The position numbers were made by a program, and so were the translations under genes. From positions 114,134-178,133 of the forward strand of contig NZ_JAGPXL010000015.1 in the NCBI RefSeq assembly GCF_018070565.1: a stretch of DNA of 64,000 bases, read 5' to 3'. This document shows, in pieces, positions 24,064 to 35,436 of this stretch. Numbering within the stretch: position 1 is the first letter of the stretch; every line of letters begins with the position of its first letter. This stretch comes from Streptomyces sp. B93. Its GTDB lineage: Bacteria; Actinomycetota; Actinomycetes; Streptomycetales; Streptomycetaceae. The notes beneath the pieces were generated by a model that did no database searches, was not told where the DNA came from, and saw nothing but the letters and a program-made list of their open reading frames with translations.

Positions 24064-25326
24064 TCAGCCGAGCCGCGACTCCAGCTCCGCCACGATCTCG
24101 TTCACGCCGATCGCCGTCTGCTCGCCGGACTCCATGTCCTTGAGCTGGACGACGCCTTCGGCGAGATCGCGTTCCCCGGCCACGATGGTGTAGCGCGCGC
24201 CGCTGCGGTTGGCGTTCTTCATCGCGCCCTTGAGCCCCTTGGCGCCGTACGAGAAGTCCGCCGCGATGCCGTTCTTGCGCAGTTCGGTGACCTTGCCGAA
24301 CAGGACACGGCGGGCCTCCTCCCCGAGGGGGACGGCGAAGACGCTGGTGGTGGCGGGGAGTTCGAGGGTGATGCCCTCCGCCTCCAGGGCCAGCACCGTG
24401 CGGTCGACGCCGAGGGCCCAGCCGACGGACGGCAGCGCGGGGCCGCCGATCATCTCGGAGAGGCCGTCGTAGCGGCCGCCGCCGCCCACCGCGGACTGGG
24501 AGCCGAGGCCGTCGTGGACGAACTCGAAGGTGGTGCGGGTGTAGTAGTCCAGGCCGCGCACCAGCCGCGGGTCGTCCTCGTAGGCCACGCCCGCCGCCGT
24601 GAGCAGTTCGCGGACCTCCTCGTGGTACGCCTTGCAGGCGTCGCAGAGGTAGTCGCGCAGCAACGGTGCGTCGGTGAGCTGCTTCTGGACGTCGGGGCGC
24701 TTGTCGTCGAGGACGCGCAGCGGGTTGATCTCGGCGCGGCGCAGGGTGTCCTCGTCGAGGTCGAGACCGCGCAGGAAGTCCTGGAGCGCGCTCCGGTACA
24801 CCGGGCGGCACTCCTTGTCGCCCAGGCTGTTGAGCAGGATGCGGAAGTCGCGCAGCCCCAGGGAGCGGTACGCCTGGTCGGCCAGGATGATCAACTCGGC
24901 GTCGAGCGCGGGGTCCTCGGCACCGATCGCCTCGGCGCCGACCTGGGAGAAGTGGCGGTAACGGCCCTTCTGGGGGCGCTCGTAGCGGTAGTACGAGCCG
25001 GAGTACCAGAGCTTGACGGGGAGGTTGCCCGCCTTGTGCAGGTTGGCCTCCAGGGCGGCGCGCAGCACGGAGGCGGTGCCCTCGGGCCGCAGGGCGAGCC
25101 GGTCGCCGCCCTTGGTCTCGAAGGCGTACATCTCCTTGGTCACGATGTCGGTGGACTCGCCCACCCCGCGCGCGAACAGCTCCACGTTCTCGAAGCCGGG
25201 CGTCTCGATGTAGCCGTAGCCGGAGTTGCGCAGCGGCGCGGCGATCGCCTCGCGCACCGCCAGGAACTTGGCGCTGTCCGGCGGGATCAGGTCGTACGTG
25301 CCCTTGGGGGCCTTGAAGGTGCTCAC
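24064..25326 (-). CDS. hisS: Histidyl-tRNA synthetase
   Basis: Charges tRNA-His. The 420-aa class II enzyme shows FKAPKGTYDLIPPDS at the N-terminus, motif 2 LALRPEGTASVLRAAL, the histidine-specific LVRGLDYYTRTTFEF, GGGRYDGLSEMIGG and motif 3 GWALGVDRTVLAL, then an anticodon-binding domain. GTG at 25326 lies 12 bp after the MBL-hydrolase stop, so the two are probably one transcript. Confidence 0.98.
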   Translation of the reverse strand: MSTFKAPKGTYDLIPPDSAKFLAVREAIAAPLRNSGYGYIETPGFENVELFARGVGESTDIVTKEMYAFETKGGDRLALRPEGTASVLRAALEANLHKAGNLPVKLWYSGSYYRYERPQKGRYRHFSQVGAEAIGAEDPALDAELIILADQAYRSLGLRDFRILLNSLGDKECRPVYRSALQDFLRGLDLDEDTLRRAEINPLRVLDDKRPDVQKQLTDAPLLRDYLCDACKAYHEEVRELLTAAGVAYEDDPRLVRGLDYYTRTTFEFVHDGLGSQSAVGGGGRYDGLSEMIGGPALPSVGWALGVDRTVLALEAEGITLELPATTSVFAVPLGEEARRVLFGKVTELRKNGIAADFSYGAKGLKGAMKNANRSGARYTIVAGERDLAEGVVQLKDMESGEQTAIGVNEIVAELESRLG

Positions 25327-25338
25327 GGGAGTCTCTCG

Positions 25339-26049
25339 TCACATTCCTCGTCGGGGAGCCTGGTCAGCCGCTCCCTGGCCGTCGGCCACCTGCCGCAGGT
25401 ACGGGTTGGTGGCGCGCTCCCGGCCGATGGTCGTCTGGGGGCCGTGCCCGGACAGCACCACGGTCGAGTCGTCGAGCGGCAGGCACACGCGGGCCAGCGA
25501 GTCGAGCATCTCGGCCATGTCACCACCGGGCATGTCGGTGCGTCCGATGGAGCCGGCGAACAGCAGGTCGCCCGAGAACATGATCGGCGGGATGTCCGCC
25601 GCCTCGGGCAGGCCGAAGGTCACCGACCCCTTGGTATGGCCCGGCGCGTGGGCGACCGACAGCTCCAGACCGGCCAGTTCCAGCCTGACGCCGTCGGCCA
25701 GCTCCTTGACGTCGTCGGGTTCCCCGACGGTCAGCTCGCCCATCAGCGGCATCCCGATGGAGCGGCCGACGGCCTTCTCCGGGTCGCTCATCATGTAGCG
25801 GTCCGCGGGGTGGATCCAGGCCGGCACGTCGTGCGCGCCGCACACCGGGACGACGGAGGCGACATGGTCGATGTGGCCGTGGGTGAGCACGACGGCGACC
25901 GGCTTGAGGCGGTGCTTGGCGACGGCCTCCTCGACGCCCGGGGCGGCCTGGTGGCCGGGGTCGATGATCACGCACTCCTCACCGGCGGCGGGGGCGACGA
26001 GATAACAGTTCGTCCCCCAGGCCCCGGCGGGGAACCCGGCAATGAGCAC
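25339..26049 (-). CDS. Metallo-beta-lactamase-fold hydrolase (glyoxalase II-like)
   Basis: The 236-aa protein has the metal-binding THGHIDH (HxHxDH), HAPGHTKGSVTF and FSGDLLFAGSIGRTD, with a final SGHGPQTTIG. These are typical of hydroxyacylglutathione hydrolase-like enzymes, but Streptomyces use mycothiol rather than glutathione, so the substrate is probably a different thioester. It starts at GTG 26049. It is next to hisS, an arrangement common in actinobacteria. Confidence 0.9.
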   Translation of the reverse strand: MLIAGFPAGAWGTNCYLVAPAAGEECVIIDPGHQAAPGVEEAVAKHRLKPVAVVLTHGHIDHVASVVPVCGAHDVPAWIHPADRYMMSDPEKAVGRSIGMPLMGELTVGEPDDVKELADGVRLELAGLELSVAHAPGHTKGSVTFGLPEAADIPPIMFSGDLLFAGSIGRTDMPGGDMAEMLDSLARVCLPLDDSTVVLSGHGPQTTIGRERATNPYLRQVADGQGAADQAPRRGM

Positions 26050-26228
26050 GATCGTCCTTCGTTGTGTCGGTTCGAGTGGCTTGTGAATGGGCTGCGCCTG
26101 AGGTCAGAGCCTACCGGCGCTGCCGATTACTCAGCGAACCCATATACGGTACGGGGCACACACGCGCGCGGTTGACCCCGAGGCGCGCAAACCGTCGACG
26201 TACACCAGACGCACGAGGAGTAGACCCG

Positions 26229-27050
26229 GTGGTCAGCCAGGAACAGCGGCGGCGTCAGCTCGCCCGGGAGAAGTTCTTGCGGCAGCAGCAGCGGCGCACC
26301 CAGGCACGACGCAAGACACGCACACGCAACGCGGTGATCGCGTCGGTGCTCGGCGTGGTTCTGGTGGGCAGCCTCGCGCTGTACACGACCGGGACCCTCA
26401 AGGGCGACGACGACAAGAGCAACGCGGGCGCGGAGGTCACTCCGAGCGCCGAGCCGACCAGCAAGGCGCCCGACCCGTGCGACAAGCCCGCCAAGGGTGA
26501 CGTCGAGTCGATGAGCTGGAAGAAGGAACCGGCGATCAGCATCGACAAGTCGGCGAAGTACACGATGAAGCTGGCCACGACGTGCGGTGACATAGACATC
26601 GACCTGAAGGCGTCGGCCGCCCCGCACACGGTGAACTCGTTCAACTTCCTCGCCGGGAAGGGCTACTTCGACCACACGACGTGCCACCGGCTCACCACCA
26701 ACGGCATCTACGTGCTCCAGTGCGGCGACCCGACGGGCAGCGGCACCGGCGGACCGGGCTACACCATCCCGGACGAGAACCTGAAGGACGAGAGCCTCAA
26801 GGACAACGTCTACCCTGCGGGCACGGTCGCGATGGCGAACACTGGGCAGAAGGACAGTGGTGGCAGCCAGTTCTTCCTGGTGTACCAGGACAGCCAGTTG
26901 CCGCCCAACTACACACCGTTCGGTACGGTTTCGGAGTCCGGCATGGCCGTGCTGAAGAAGATCGCCGACGCGGGTGAGAACACCGGAGCCGGTGACGGGG
27001 CACCGAACGCGACCGTTGTGATCAACGAGGCCACGGTCAGCGAATCCTGA
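26229..27050 (+). CDS. Membrane-anchored cyclophilin-type peptidyl-prolyl isomerase
   Basis: Catalyses proline cis-trans isomerisation outside the cytoplasmic membrane. The 273-aa protein has a very basic N-terminus, one membrane segment (about residues 34-54), a Ser/Thr/Pro linker and a cyclophilin domain with CHRLTTNGIYVLQCGDPTG (Arg and Gln of the active site) and SGGSQFFLVYQDSQLPPNYTPFG. GTG 26229 was selected because GAGGAG lies at 26215-26220 and the upstream in-frame region looks like promoter. The 179-bp gap to the divergent MBL gene carries both promoters. Confidence 0.93.
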   Translation: MVSQEQRRRQLAREKFLRQQQRRTQARRKTRTRNAVIASVLGVVLVGSLALYTTGTLKGDDDKSNAGAEVTPSAEPTSKAPDPCDKPAKGDVESMSWKKEPAISIDKSAKYTMKLATTCGDIDIDLKASAAPHTVNSFNFLAGKGYFDHTTCHRLTTNGIYVLQCGDPTGSGTGGPGYTIPDENLKDESLKDNVYPAGTVAMANTGQKDSGGSQFFLVYQDSQLPPNYTPFGTVSESGMAVLKKIADAGENTGAGDGAPNATVVINEATVSES

Positions 27051-27185
27051 CCGCCAACTGCGTAATTTCGGTCGCGCGGGATGCGGACAGGCAACCCGCC
27101 GGTCGCCTATGTTGGCCGTGACGAAACTGTGGACGATGCCCAGGGGTGCCGACGCCCCCCGCAGGCATCATGTGGAGGAGGCGCT

Positions 27186-28415
27186 GTGAGCAGCGACCCG
27201 TGGGGCCGCGTCGACGAGACGGGGACCGTGTACGTGCGTACGGCCGACGGCGAGCAGGTCGTCGGTTCCTGGCAGGCAGGCTCCCCCGAGGAGGCGCTGG
27301 CCTACTTCGAGCGCAAGTACGAGGGCCTGGTTGTCGAGATCGGCCTCCTCGAGAAGCGAGTGCAGACCACCGACCTGTCGGCGAAGGACGCGCAGGTCGC
27401 CATCGCCCATCTGCGCGAGCAGGTCGACGCGCACCACGCCGTGGGCGATCTGGACGCGCTGCGGGCGCGGCTGGACAAGCTGGTCGAGCTGGTGGACAAG
27501 CGCCGCGAGGAGCGCAGGGCGCAGCGGGCACGGCAGACCGACGAGGCCCGCCAGGCCAAGGAGGCGCTGGTCACCGAGGCCGAGGAGCTGGCCCGGTCCG
27601 ACCAGTGGCGGGTCGCCGGTGAGCGGCTGCGGGCGCTGGTGGACACCTGGAAGGGGCTGCCGCGTCTCGACCGCAAGTCCGACGACGAGCTGTGGCACCG
27701 GTTCTCGCACGCCCGGTCTGCGTTCTCCAAGCGTCGCAAGGCGCACTTCGCTCAGCTGGACGCGCAGCGCGAGGAGGCCCGGCGGACCAAGGAGCGGCTG
27801 GTCGCCGAGGCGGAGTCGCTGTCCGGTTCGACGGACTGGGGCCCCACGGCCGCCCGCTACCGCGAGCTGATGTCGGAGTGGAAGGCCGCGGGCCGCGCCC
27901 AGCGCGAGCACGAGGACGACCTGTGGAACCGCTTCCGCGGCGCCCAGGACGTCTTCTTCGCCGCCCGCAGCTCGGTCTTCGCCGAGCGGGACGCGGAGCA
28001 GGCGGAGAACCTGAAGCTCAAGGAGGAGCTGGCCGAGGAGGCCGAGAAGATCCTCCCGGTCACCGATCTGAAGGCCGCGCGTGCCGCGTTCCGCTCGGTC
28101 AACGAGCGCTGGGAGGCCATCGGCCACGTCCCGCGCGACGCCCGCCCCAAGGTCGAGGGCCGGATGCACGCCGTGGAGCGGGCCATCCAGGAGGCCGAGG
28201 AGGCCGAGTGGCGCCGGACCAACCCGGAGGCACGCGCGCGTGCGGCGGGGCTGACCGGTCAGCTCCAGGCCGCCGTGGACAAGCTGACGGCGCAGATCGA
28301 GCAGGCGCGCGCCCAGGGCAACAACGCCAAGGCCGACAAGCTGGAGCGTGAGCTGGAGGGCCGCCAGGCGCTGCTGGACCAGGCGCTGAAGGGACTCCAG
28401 GAGTTCGGCGGCTAG
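27186..28415 (+). CDS. DUF349 coiled-coil protein
   Basis: 409-aa, highly charged protein built of repeated DUF349 modules. Each has the pattern W-x-x-G/L...L...W..F..A...F, for example SDQWRVAGERLRALVDTW and STDWGPTAARYRELMSEWK, and the protein is predicted to be mostly coiled coil. Function is not established; it is conserved next to relA in Streptomyces as far as I recall. GTG 27186 follows GGAGGAG at 27174-27180, which fixes the start. It converges with relA across a strong terminator. Confidence 0.88.
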   Translation: MSSDPWGRVDETGTVYVRTADGEQVVGSWQAGSPEEALAYFERKYEGLVVEIGLLEKRVQTTDLSAKDAQVAIAHLREQVDAHHAVGDLDALRARLDKLVELVDKRREERRAQRARQTDEARQAKEALVTEAEELARSDQWRVAGERLRALVDTWKGLPRLDRKSDDELWHRFSHARSAFSKRRKAHFAQLDAQREEARRTKERLVAEAESLSGSTDWGPTAARYRELMSEWKAAGRAQREHEDDLWNRFRGAQDVFFAARSSVFAERDAEQAENLKLKEELAEEAEKILPVTDLKAARAAFRSVNERWEAIGHVPRDARPKVEGRMHAVERAIQEAEEAEWRRTNPEARARAAGLTGQLQAAVDKLTAQIEQARAQGNNAKADKLERELEGRQALLDQALKGLQEFGG

Positions 28416-28433
28416 ACACGGCATACCGAAAGG

Positions 28434-28464
28434 AACGGGGCTCCCCGCATCGGGGAGCCCCGTT
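28434..28464. terminator. Bidirectional terminator between the DUF349 gene and relA
   Basis: A 14-bp perfect inverted repeat (28434-28447 with 28451-28464, 3-nt loop) lies 16 bp past one stop and 14 bp from the other converging gene. The plus side continues CTTCGCTGT. A short AA/TT edge gives it a use in both directions. Confidence 0.85.
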
Positions 28465-28478
28465 CTTCGCTGTCCTGT

Positions 28479-31013
<2,535 letters not shown>

Positions 31014-31183
31014 GAGGGCTCCTCGTGCGCGATCCGGGTCCCCCGGTCAGGCTCCGGAGACCCCATGGTAGCGATCCTGCGCTCCAGGATCGCCTTCAGG
31101 CCAATGTGAGGGCCGTCTACCCGAGAAACGCGAGGGGTGTCCGATGGATTCCTCCGGGGGTGCGCCGCGTACCGGAAAAGGGT

Positions 31184-31218
31184 GCGCGCCCAGCGGTGGG
31201 GCTCGGTGCTGGGCGCGC
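31184..31218 (-). terminator. Hairpin downstream of apt
   Basis: GCGCGCCCAGC (31184-31194) pairs with GCTGGGCGCGC (31208-31218), an 11-bp stem 14 bp past the apt stop. It has no T-tract, which is usual in Streptomyces. It separates apt from the relA promoter. Confidence 0.7.
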
Positions 31219-31232
31219 GGGTGGAGCCGGTC

Positions 31233-31772
31233 TCAGATGGTGAGGAGGGACTCCAGGGGGGCTCCGGCCAGAGAGGTCTCCAGGCGGGGGCGGCCACCGA
31301 GGAAGCTCAGCTCCATCAGCACGGCGACGCCCGCGACCTGGGCCCCGGCACGGCGGATCAGTTCGAGGGACGCCTCGGCGGTGCCGCCGGTGGCGAGGAC
31401 GTCGTCCACGATCAGCACCCGGTCGTCGGCGGTCAGGTCCTCGGCGTGGATCTCGATCTCCGCGGAGCCGTACTCCAGGTCGTACGCCTGGCTCAGCGTC
31501 GCTCCGGGGAGCTTGCCCGCCTTGCGTACGGGGATGAAGCCGACGCCCGCGCGGACGGCGACCGGCGCTCCCAGGATGAAGCCGCGGGCCTCCAGACCGA
31601 CGACCTTGGTGGCGCTCTGGCGCACGGCGATCTCGGCCAGGGCCTCGGTCAGCGCGCCGAACGCCGTCGGGTCCGCCAGGAGCGGCGTGATGTCCTTGAA
31701 CATCACGCCCGGCTCCGGGTAGTCGGCCACGTCGCGGATACGGCTGAGCAGCAGCTGCTCGATGTCGGTCAT
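31233..31772 (-). CDS. apt: Adenine phosphoribosyltransferase
   Basis: Salvages adenine to AMP with PRPP. The 179-aa protein carries the PRPP-binding signature DDRVLIVDDVLATGGTAEA and the N-terminal PGVMFKDITPLL. ATG 31772 overlaps the secF stop by 4 bp, making apt the last gene of the yajC-secD-secF-apt run. It is upstream of relA, the arrangement seen in many Streptomyces. Confidence 0.97.
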   Translation of the reverse strand: MTDIEQLLLSRIRDVADYPEPGVMFKDITPLLADPTAFGALTEALAEIAVRQSATKVVGLEARGFILGAPVAVRAGVGFIPVRKAGKLPGATLSQAYDLEYGSAEIEIHAEDLTADDRVLIVDDVLATGGTAEASLELIRRAGAQVAGVAVLMELSFLGGRPRLETSLAGAPLESLLTI

Positions 31773-32884
31773 CGGCGCTTCCCCGAGGGACGGCCGCGGC
31801 CCCGGCCCCGGGACGCGGGCTGGTTACGGGGGCCGACGACCGCGGGCGCGACGTCCTCGGGTTCGTCGTCGTAGCCGTCGTCGGAGGCGGGGGTGCTCGG
31901 CGCGGTGGCCGGTTCACCGCCCTGCGCCCGCTTGGCGAGCACGCGCTTCTTCAGCGCCTTCATGTCCGGCTGGAGTTCCTTGAGGTCCGCGACGAGCGGC
32001 GTGGCGATGAAGATCGACGAGTACGCACCGGCCGCCAGACCGACGAACAGCGACAGCGAGATGTCGTTGAGCATGCCGCCGCCGAGGACACCGCCGCCGA
32101 TGAACAGCAGGCCCGCCACCGGCAGCAGCGCCACCACCGTGGTGTTGACCGAGCGGACCAGGGTGCTGTTGATCGAGCGGTTGGCGATGTCGCTGTAGGT
32201 CCAGCGGGTCTGTTTGCCGATGTCCTTCGTCTGCTCCTTGAGGCTGTCGAAGACGACGACCGTGTCGTAGAGCGAGTAACCGAGGATCGTCAGCAGACCG
32301 ATCACGGTGCCCGGGGTGACCTCGAAGCCCACCAGGGCGTAGACCCCGACCGTGATGGTGATGTCGTGGATCAGGGCGACGAACGCGGCGACCGCCATCC
32401 GCCACTCGAAGGCGATCGCCAGATAGATCACCACCAGCACCAGGAAGATGCCCAGGCCCTGCCAGGCCTTGTTGGCGATCTGGTCACCCCAGCTGGGGCC
32501 GACCAGCTCGGCGTTGATCTTCTCCTCGTCGACCTTGAGGTCCTCGGCGAGGGTCTCCTTGATCTGGTCGGACCTGCTGGTGTCCGTGCCCGCGATCTGG
32601 ATGCGCAGGCTGCCGTTGCCGAGCTTCTGGACGATCGCGTCGTGGCCGGAGGCCTCTTCGGCGTACTCCTGGGCCTGGGAGACCGAGACGGACGTCTTCG
32701 GGGTGGTGAAGACGGCGCCGCCCTGGAACTCGATGCCCATGTTCAGGCCGCGCACCGCCAGGCCGACGATGGCCGTGATGGTGATCAGGATCGAGATGCC
32801 GTACCAGAACTTGCGGTTGCCGACGAAGTCGTAACCGACCTCGCCACGGTGGAGTCGGGCGCCGAGGTTGCCGAGCTTCGACAT
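31769..32884 (-). CDS. secF: Protein translocase subunit SecF
   Basis: Proton-driven accessory subunit that pulls proteins out of SecYEG with SecD. The 371-aa protein has six expected membrane segments, the characteristic GIEFQGGAVFTT after TM1, and the TM4-5 region VYALVGFEVTPGTVIGLLTILGYSLYDTVVVFD. A long Pro/Ala/Asp-rich, basic C-terminal tail (from about 325) exceeds that of E. coli SecF. The start lies 1 nt after the secD stop. Confidence 0.97.
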   Translation of the reverse strand: MSKLGNLGARLHRGEVGYDFVGNRKFWYGISILITITAIVGLAVRGLNMGIEFQGGAVFTTPKTSVSVSQAQEYAEEASGHDAIVQKLGNGSLRIQIAGTDTSRSDQIKETLAEDLKVDEEKINAELVGPSWGDQIANKAWQGLGIFLVLVVIYLAIAFEWRMAVAAFVALIHDITITVGVYALVGFEVTPGTVIGLLTILGYSLYDTVVVFDSLKEQTKDIGKQTRWTYSDIANRSINSTLVRSVNTTVVALLPVAGLLFIGGGVLGGGMLNDISLSLFVGLAAGAYSSIFIATPLVADLKELQPDMKALKKRVLAKRAQGGEPATAPSTPASDDGYDDEPEDVAPAVVGPRNQPASRGRGRGRPSGKRR

Positions 32885-32885
32885 C

Positions 32886-34637
32886 TCACGCCTCCTTCGG
32901 GTCGACGGGGACGGCGGGGCGGCGGGTGCGGCGCAGCGGGGGCTTGGCGCCCAGGGCCTTCGGGTCCAGGCCGGACCAGCGGTTGCCGCTCGCGAAGAAC
33001 TTCCGGCGCGCCATCAGCGTCAGCAGCGGCTTGGTGAAGAGGAAGACCACCACGACGTCGAGCACGGTCGTCAGACCGAGGGTGAACGCGAAGCCCTGGA
33101 CCTTGCCGACGGTGACCACGAAGAGCACCGCGGCGGCGAGGAACGACACGAAGTCGGAGACCAGGATGGTGCGCCTCGCGCGCGGCCAGGCCCGCTCCAC
33201 CGCGGGGCGCAGCGAGCGGCCCTCGCGGATCTCGTCCCGGACCCGTTCGAAGTAGACGATGAACGAGTCCGCTGTGATGCCGATGGCGACGATGGCACCG
33301 CAGACGGCCGGGAGGTTCAGCGCGAAGCCGATGGCCGGGCCGAGCAGCGACATGATCACGTAGGTGAGTGCTGCGGAGACCAGCAGCGAGGCGATCGCGA
33401 TGAAGGACAGACCGCGGTAGTAGATCACCAGGTAGAGCACGACGAGCGCGAGGCCGATGGCGCCCGCGATGAGGCCCGCCTCGAGCTGGTCGCCGCCGAG
33501 GGCCGCGGTGACCGTGGTGACGCTGTCCTCCTGGAAGGTCAGCGGCAGGGCGCCGTAGGAGAGCATGTTGGCGAGGCTCTGGGCCTCGTCCTGGGTGAAG
33601 CTGCCGGAGATCTCCGCGTTGCCGCCGGTGATGGACTGGCTGACGTACGGGCTGGAGACGACCTCGCCGTCCAGGACGATGCCGAACTGGTTCTGCGGCG
33701 ACTGGTTCTGCGCGAGCTGGCCGGTGATGTCGGCGAACTTCTTCGCCCCGGCGGAGGAGAAGTCCATCTGGACCTTCCAGCCGGCGCCGCTCTGGGTGTC
33801 GTAGACGGCCTGGGCGTCGTCGACCTCGGTGCCGTCGACGGCGGCCGGGCCGAGCAGGTACTTGTACCAGACGCCCTGGATCTCGCCGCATCCCACGGTG
33901 GAGTTCTCGGGCTTGGCGCCCTCACCGGCCTCGGTGCGGACGTCCTCCTTCGAGCAGTCCAGGGCGGCGTACTCCTCCTGGACCTTGCTGTCGGAGGCGG
34001 CGCCCTCGTCCGTCGCGGCGGCCGAGTCGCTCGCGGACGGGGTCGGGTCGGCCTTCAGCGCGTCGGTGACGGCGCGGCCCTGGGTGGTGGCGGAGCCCGA
34101 CGGGGTCGCCTCGGCGCTCTCGGTGCCGGTGGCGGTCTCACCGTCGGTCGGGGACGCCGACGCGGAAGGGCTGGCGGTCCCGGTGGCGCCGTCGGAGGCG
34201 CTCGGCGAGGGGCTCGCCGCGGCGCCGCCGCTGGGCTCGGTGGCCAGGACCGGCCGGAAGTACAGCTTGGCGGTGGTGCCGACCTGTTCCCGGGCCTGCT
34301 TGGAGTTGGTGCCCTTGGGAATGTTGACGATGATGTTGCGATCGCCCTGGGTCTGGACTTCCGCCTCGGAGACACCAAGACCGTTGACACGGCGCTCCAT
34401 GATGGAGACGGCGGTGTCCATGTTGGTCTTGTTGATCGCCGACTCGTTGCCGTCCTCGGGGACGGCGCGGAGGGTGATGCTCGTGCCGCCGGCCAGGTCG
34501 ATGCCCAGACGCGGGGTGGTGTGCCCGGAGGCGAACATGCCCGCGGTGAGCCCCACGATGGCGATCAGAATCAGGACCAGCGAGCGCACCGGCTTGCTCT
34601 GGGCGCTCGCGCTCCGGCCCTTTTTAGGTGCTGCCAC
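32886..34637 (-). CDS. secD: Protein translocase subunit SecD
   Basis: Partner of SecF. The 583-aa protein starts at GTG 34637 (VAAPKKGRSAS) with GAGGGAG upstream; an in-frame ATG 60 bp further up lacks a ribosome site. TM1 is at about residues 19-37, followed by LGIDLAGGTSITL and the P1 domain. Residues about 133-218 form an 85-residue Ser/Thr/Ala/Pro-rich insertion within the extracytoplasmic domain. The C-terminal six-TM bundle carries the proton-path motif region GAIVAIGITADSFIVYFERVRDE. Confidence 0.96.
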   Translation of the reverse strand: MAAPKKGRSASAQSKPVRSLVLILIAIVGLTAGMFASGHTTPRLGIDLAGGTSITLRAVPEDGNESAINKTNMDTAVSIMERRVNGLGVSEAEVQTQGDRNIIVNIPKGTNSKQAREQVGTTAKLYFRPVLATEPSGGAAASPSPSASDGATGTASPSASASPTDGETATGTESAEATPSGSATTQGRAVTDALKADPTPSASDSAAATDEGAASDSKVQEEYAALDCSKEDVRTEAGEGAKPENSTVGCGEIQGVWYKYLLGPAAVDGTEVDDAQAVYDTQSGAGWKVQMDFSSAGAKKFADITGQLAQNQSPQNQFGIVLDGEVVSSPYVSQSITGGNAEISGSFTQDEAQSLANMLSYGALPLTFQEDSVTTVTAALGGDQLEAGLIAGAIGLALVVLYLVIYYRGLSFIAIASLLVSAALTYVIMSLLGPAIGFALNLPAVCGAIVAIGITADSFIVYFERVRDEIREGRSLRPAVERAWPRARRTILVSDFVSFLAAAVLFVVTVGKVQGFAFTLGLTTVLDVVVVFLFTKPLLTLMARRKFFASGNRWSGLDPKALGAKPPLRRTRRPAVPVDPKEA

Positions 34638-34769
34638 CTTCTCGTACTCCCTCTCGGGCCGCCGCGCGCCGGGTCTGCGGGCGGGCGGCCATGCCATGGT
34701 GTCGGGATCCCGTGCGAGACGCGCGTGTCCCGGGGCGCACGGGCCTGACCCACGCGCCCCGGGACATCA

Positions 34770-35270
34770 CTACTTCGCTTCGGAGTCGCCGTCGGTCTTC
34801 TTCGGCTCCTCGTCCGACTTCGCGACGGCGGCGTCGGACGGCTCCCCGGCCGTGTCCTTCTTGCCGAGGTCGACGGACTTGTCGGCGGAGGCGTCGTCGT
34901 CCGGGGCCGCGTCGGCGGTCTCGTCGGATTCGGTGAGGGAGGAGGCGTCGTCCGGGACCACGTCGGCGTCGGACTTCAGGTCGTGCTCGATGCCGTGCAC
35001 GATGCGGTTGTACTCGTCGTCGGTGAGGACGGCACCGATCGCGTTCTTGGCGAACAGCAGCTCCACGCCCGGTCCGGCGTCGAGGAGGACCGTGTCCTCG
35101 CTGACCTCCTTGACCGTGGCGTACATGCCCCCGATCGTGCGGACTCCGGAACCGGGCTGCATCTGGTTCCGCATGTCGGCGGCCTGCTGCTGCTTCTTCT
35201 TGGCCGACCGCGTCATCAGGAACATGGCCCCGATGAGCACGATGAACGGGAGGAGGGTCACGAGACTCAC
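34770..35270 (-). CDS. yajC: Preprotein translocase subunit YajC
   Basis: Small membrane protein of the SecDF-YajC complex. The 166-aa product has one N-terminal membrane segment (about 3-22), the YajC-family RSAKKKQQQAADMRNQMQPGSGVRTIGGMY signature, and a long Asp/Ser/Glu-rich tail (from about 100) absent in E. coli. It starts at GTG 35270. It is 132 bp upstream of secD and 166 bp downstream of ruvB. Confidence 0.94.
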   Translation of the reverse strand: MSLVTLLPFIVLIGAMFLMTRSAKKKQQQAADMRNQMQPGSGVRTIGGMYATVKEVSEDTVLLDAGPGVELLFAKNAIGAVLTDDEYNRIVHGIEHDLKSDADVVPDDASSLTESDETADAAPDDDASADKSVDLGKKDTAGEPSDAAVAKSDEEPKKTDGDSEAK

Positions 35271-35436
35271 GGGTCGGAACTTCCTTCACACGACCGCGTT
35301 GGTGAGCGGCCTGATGGTTGGGGGTGTGCTTGCCGCCATGAGGGAGGCGGCATCGGCGGAGTCTAAGCGAGTCCGCGTGCATGGAACAACGCTCAGCATG
35401 GCACCGGGGTTCCTGACCGGGCCAATGGCCGCACCG

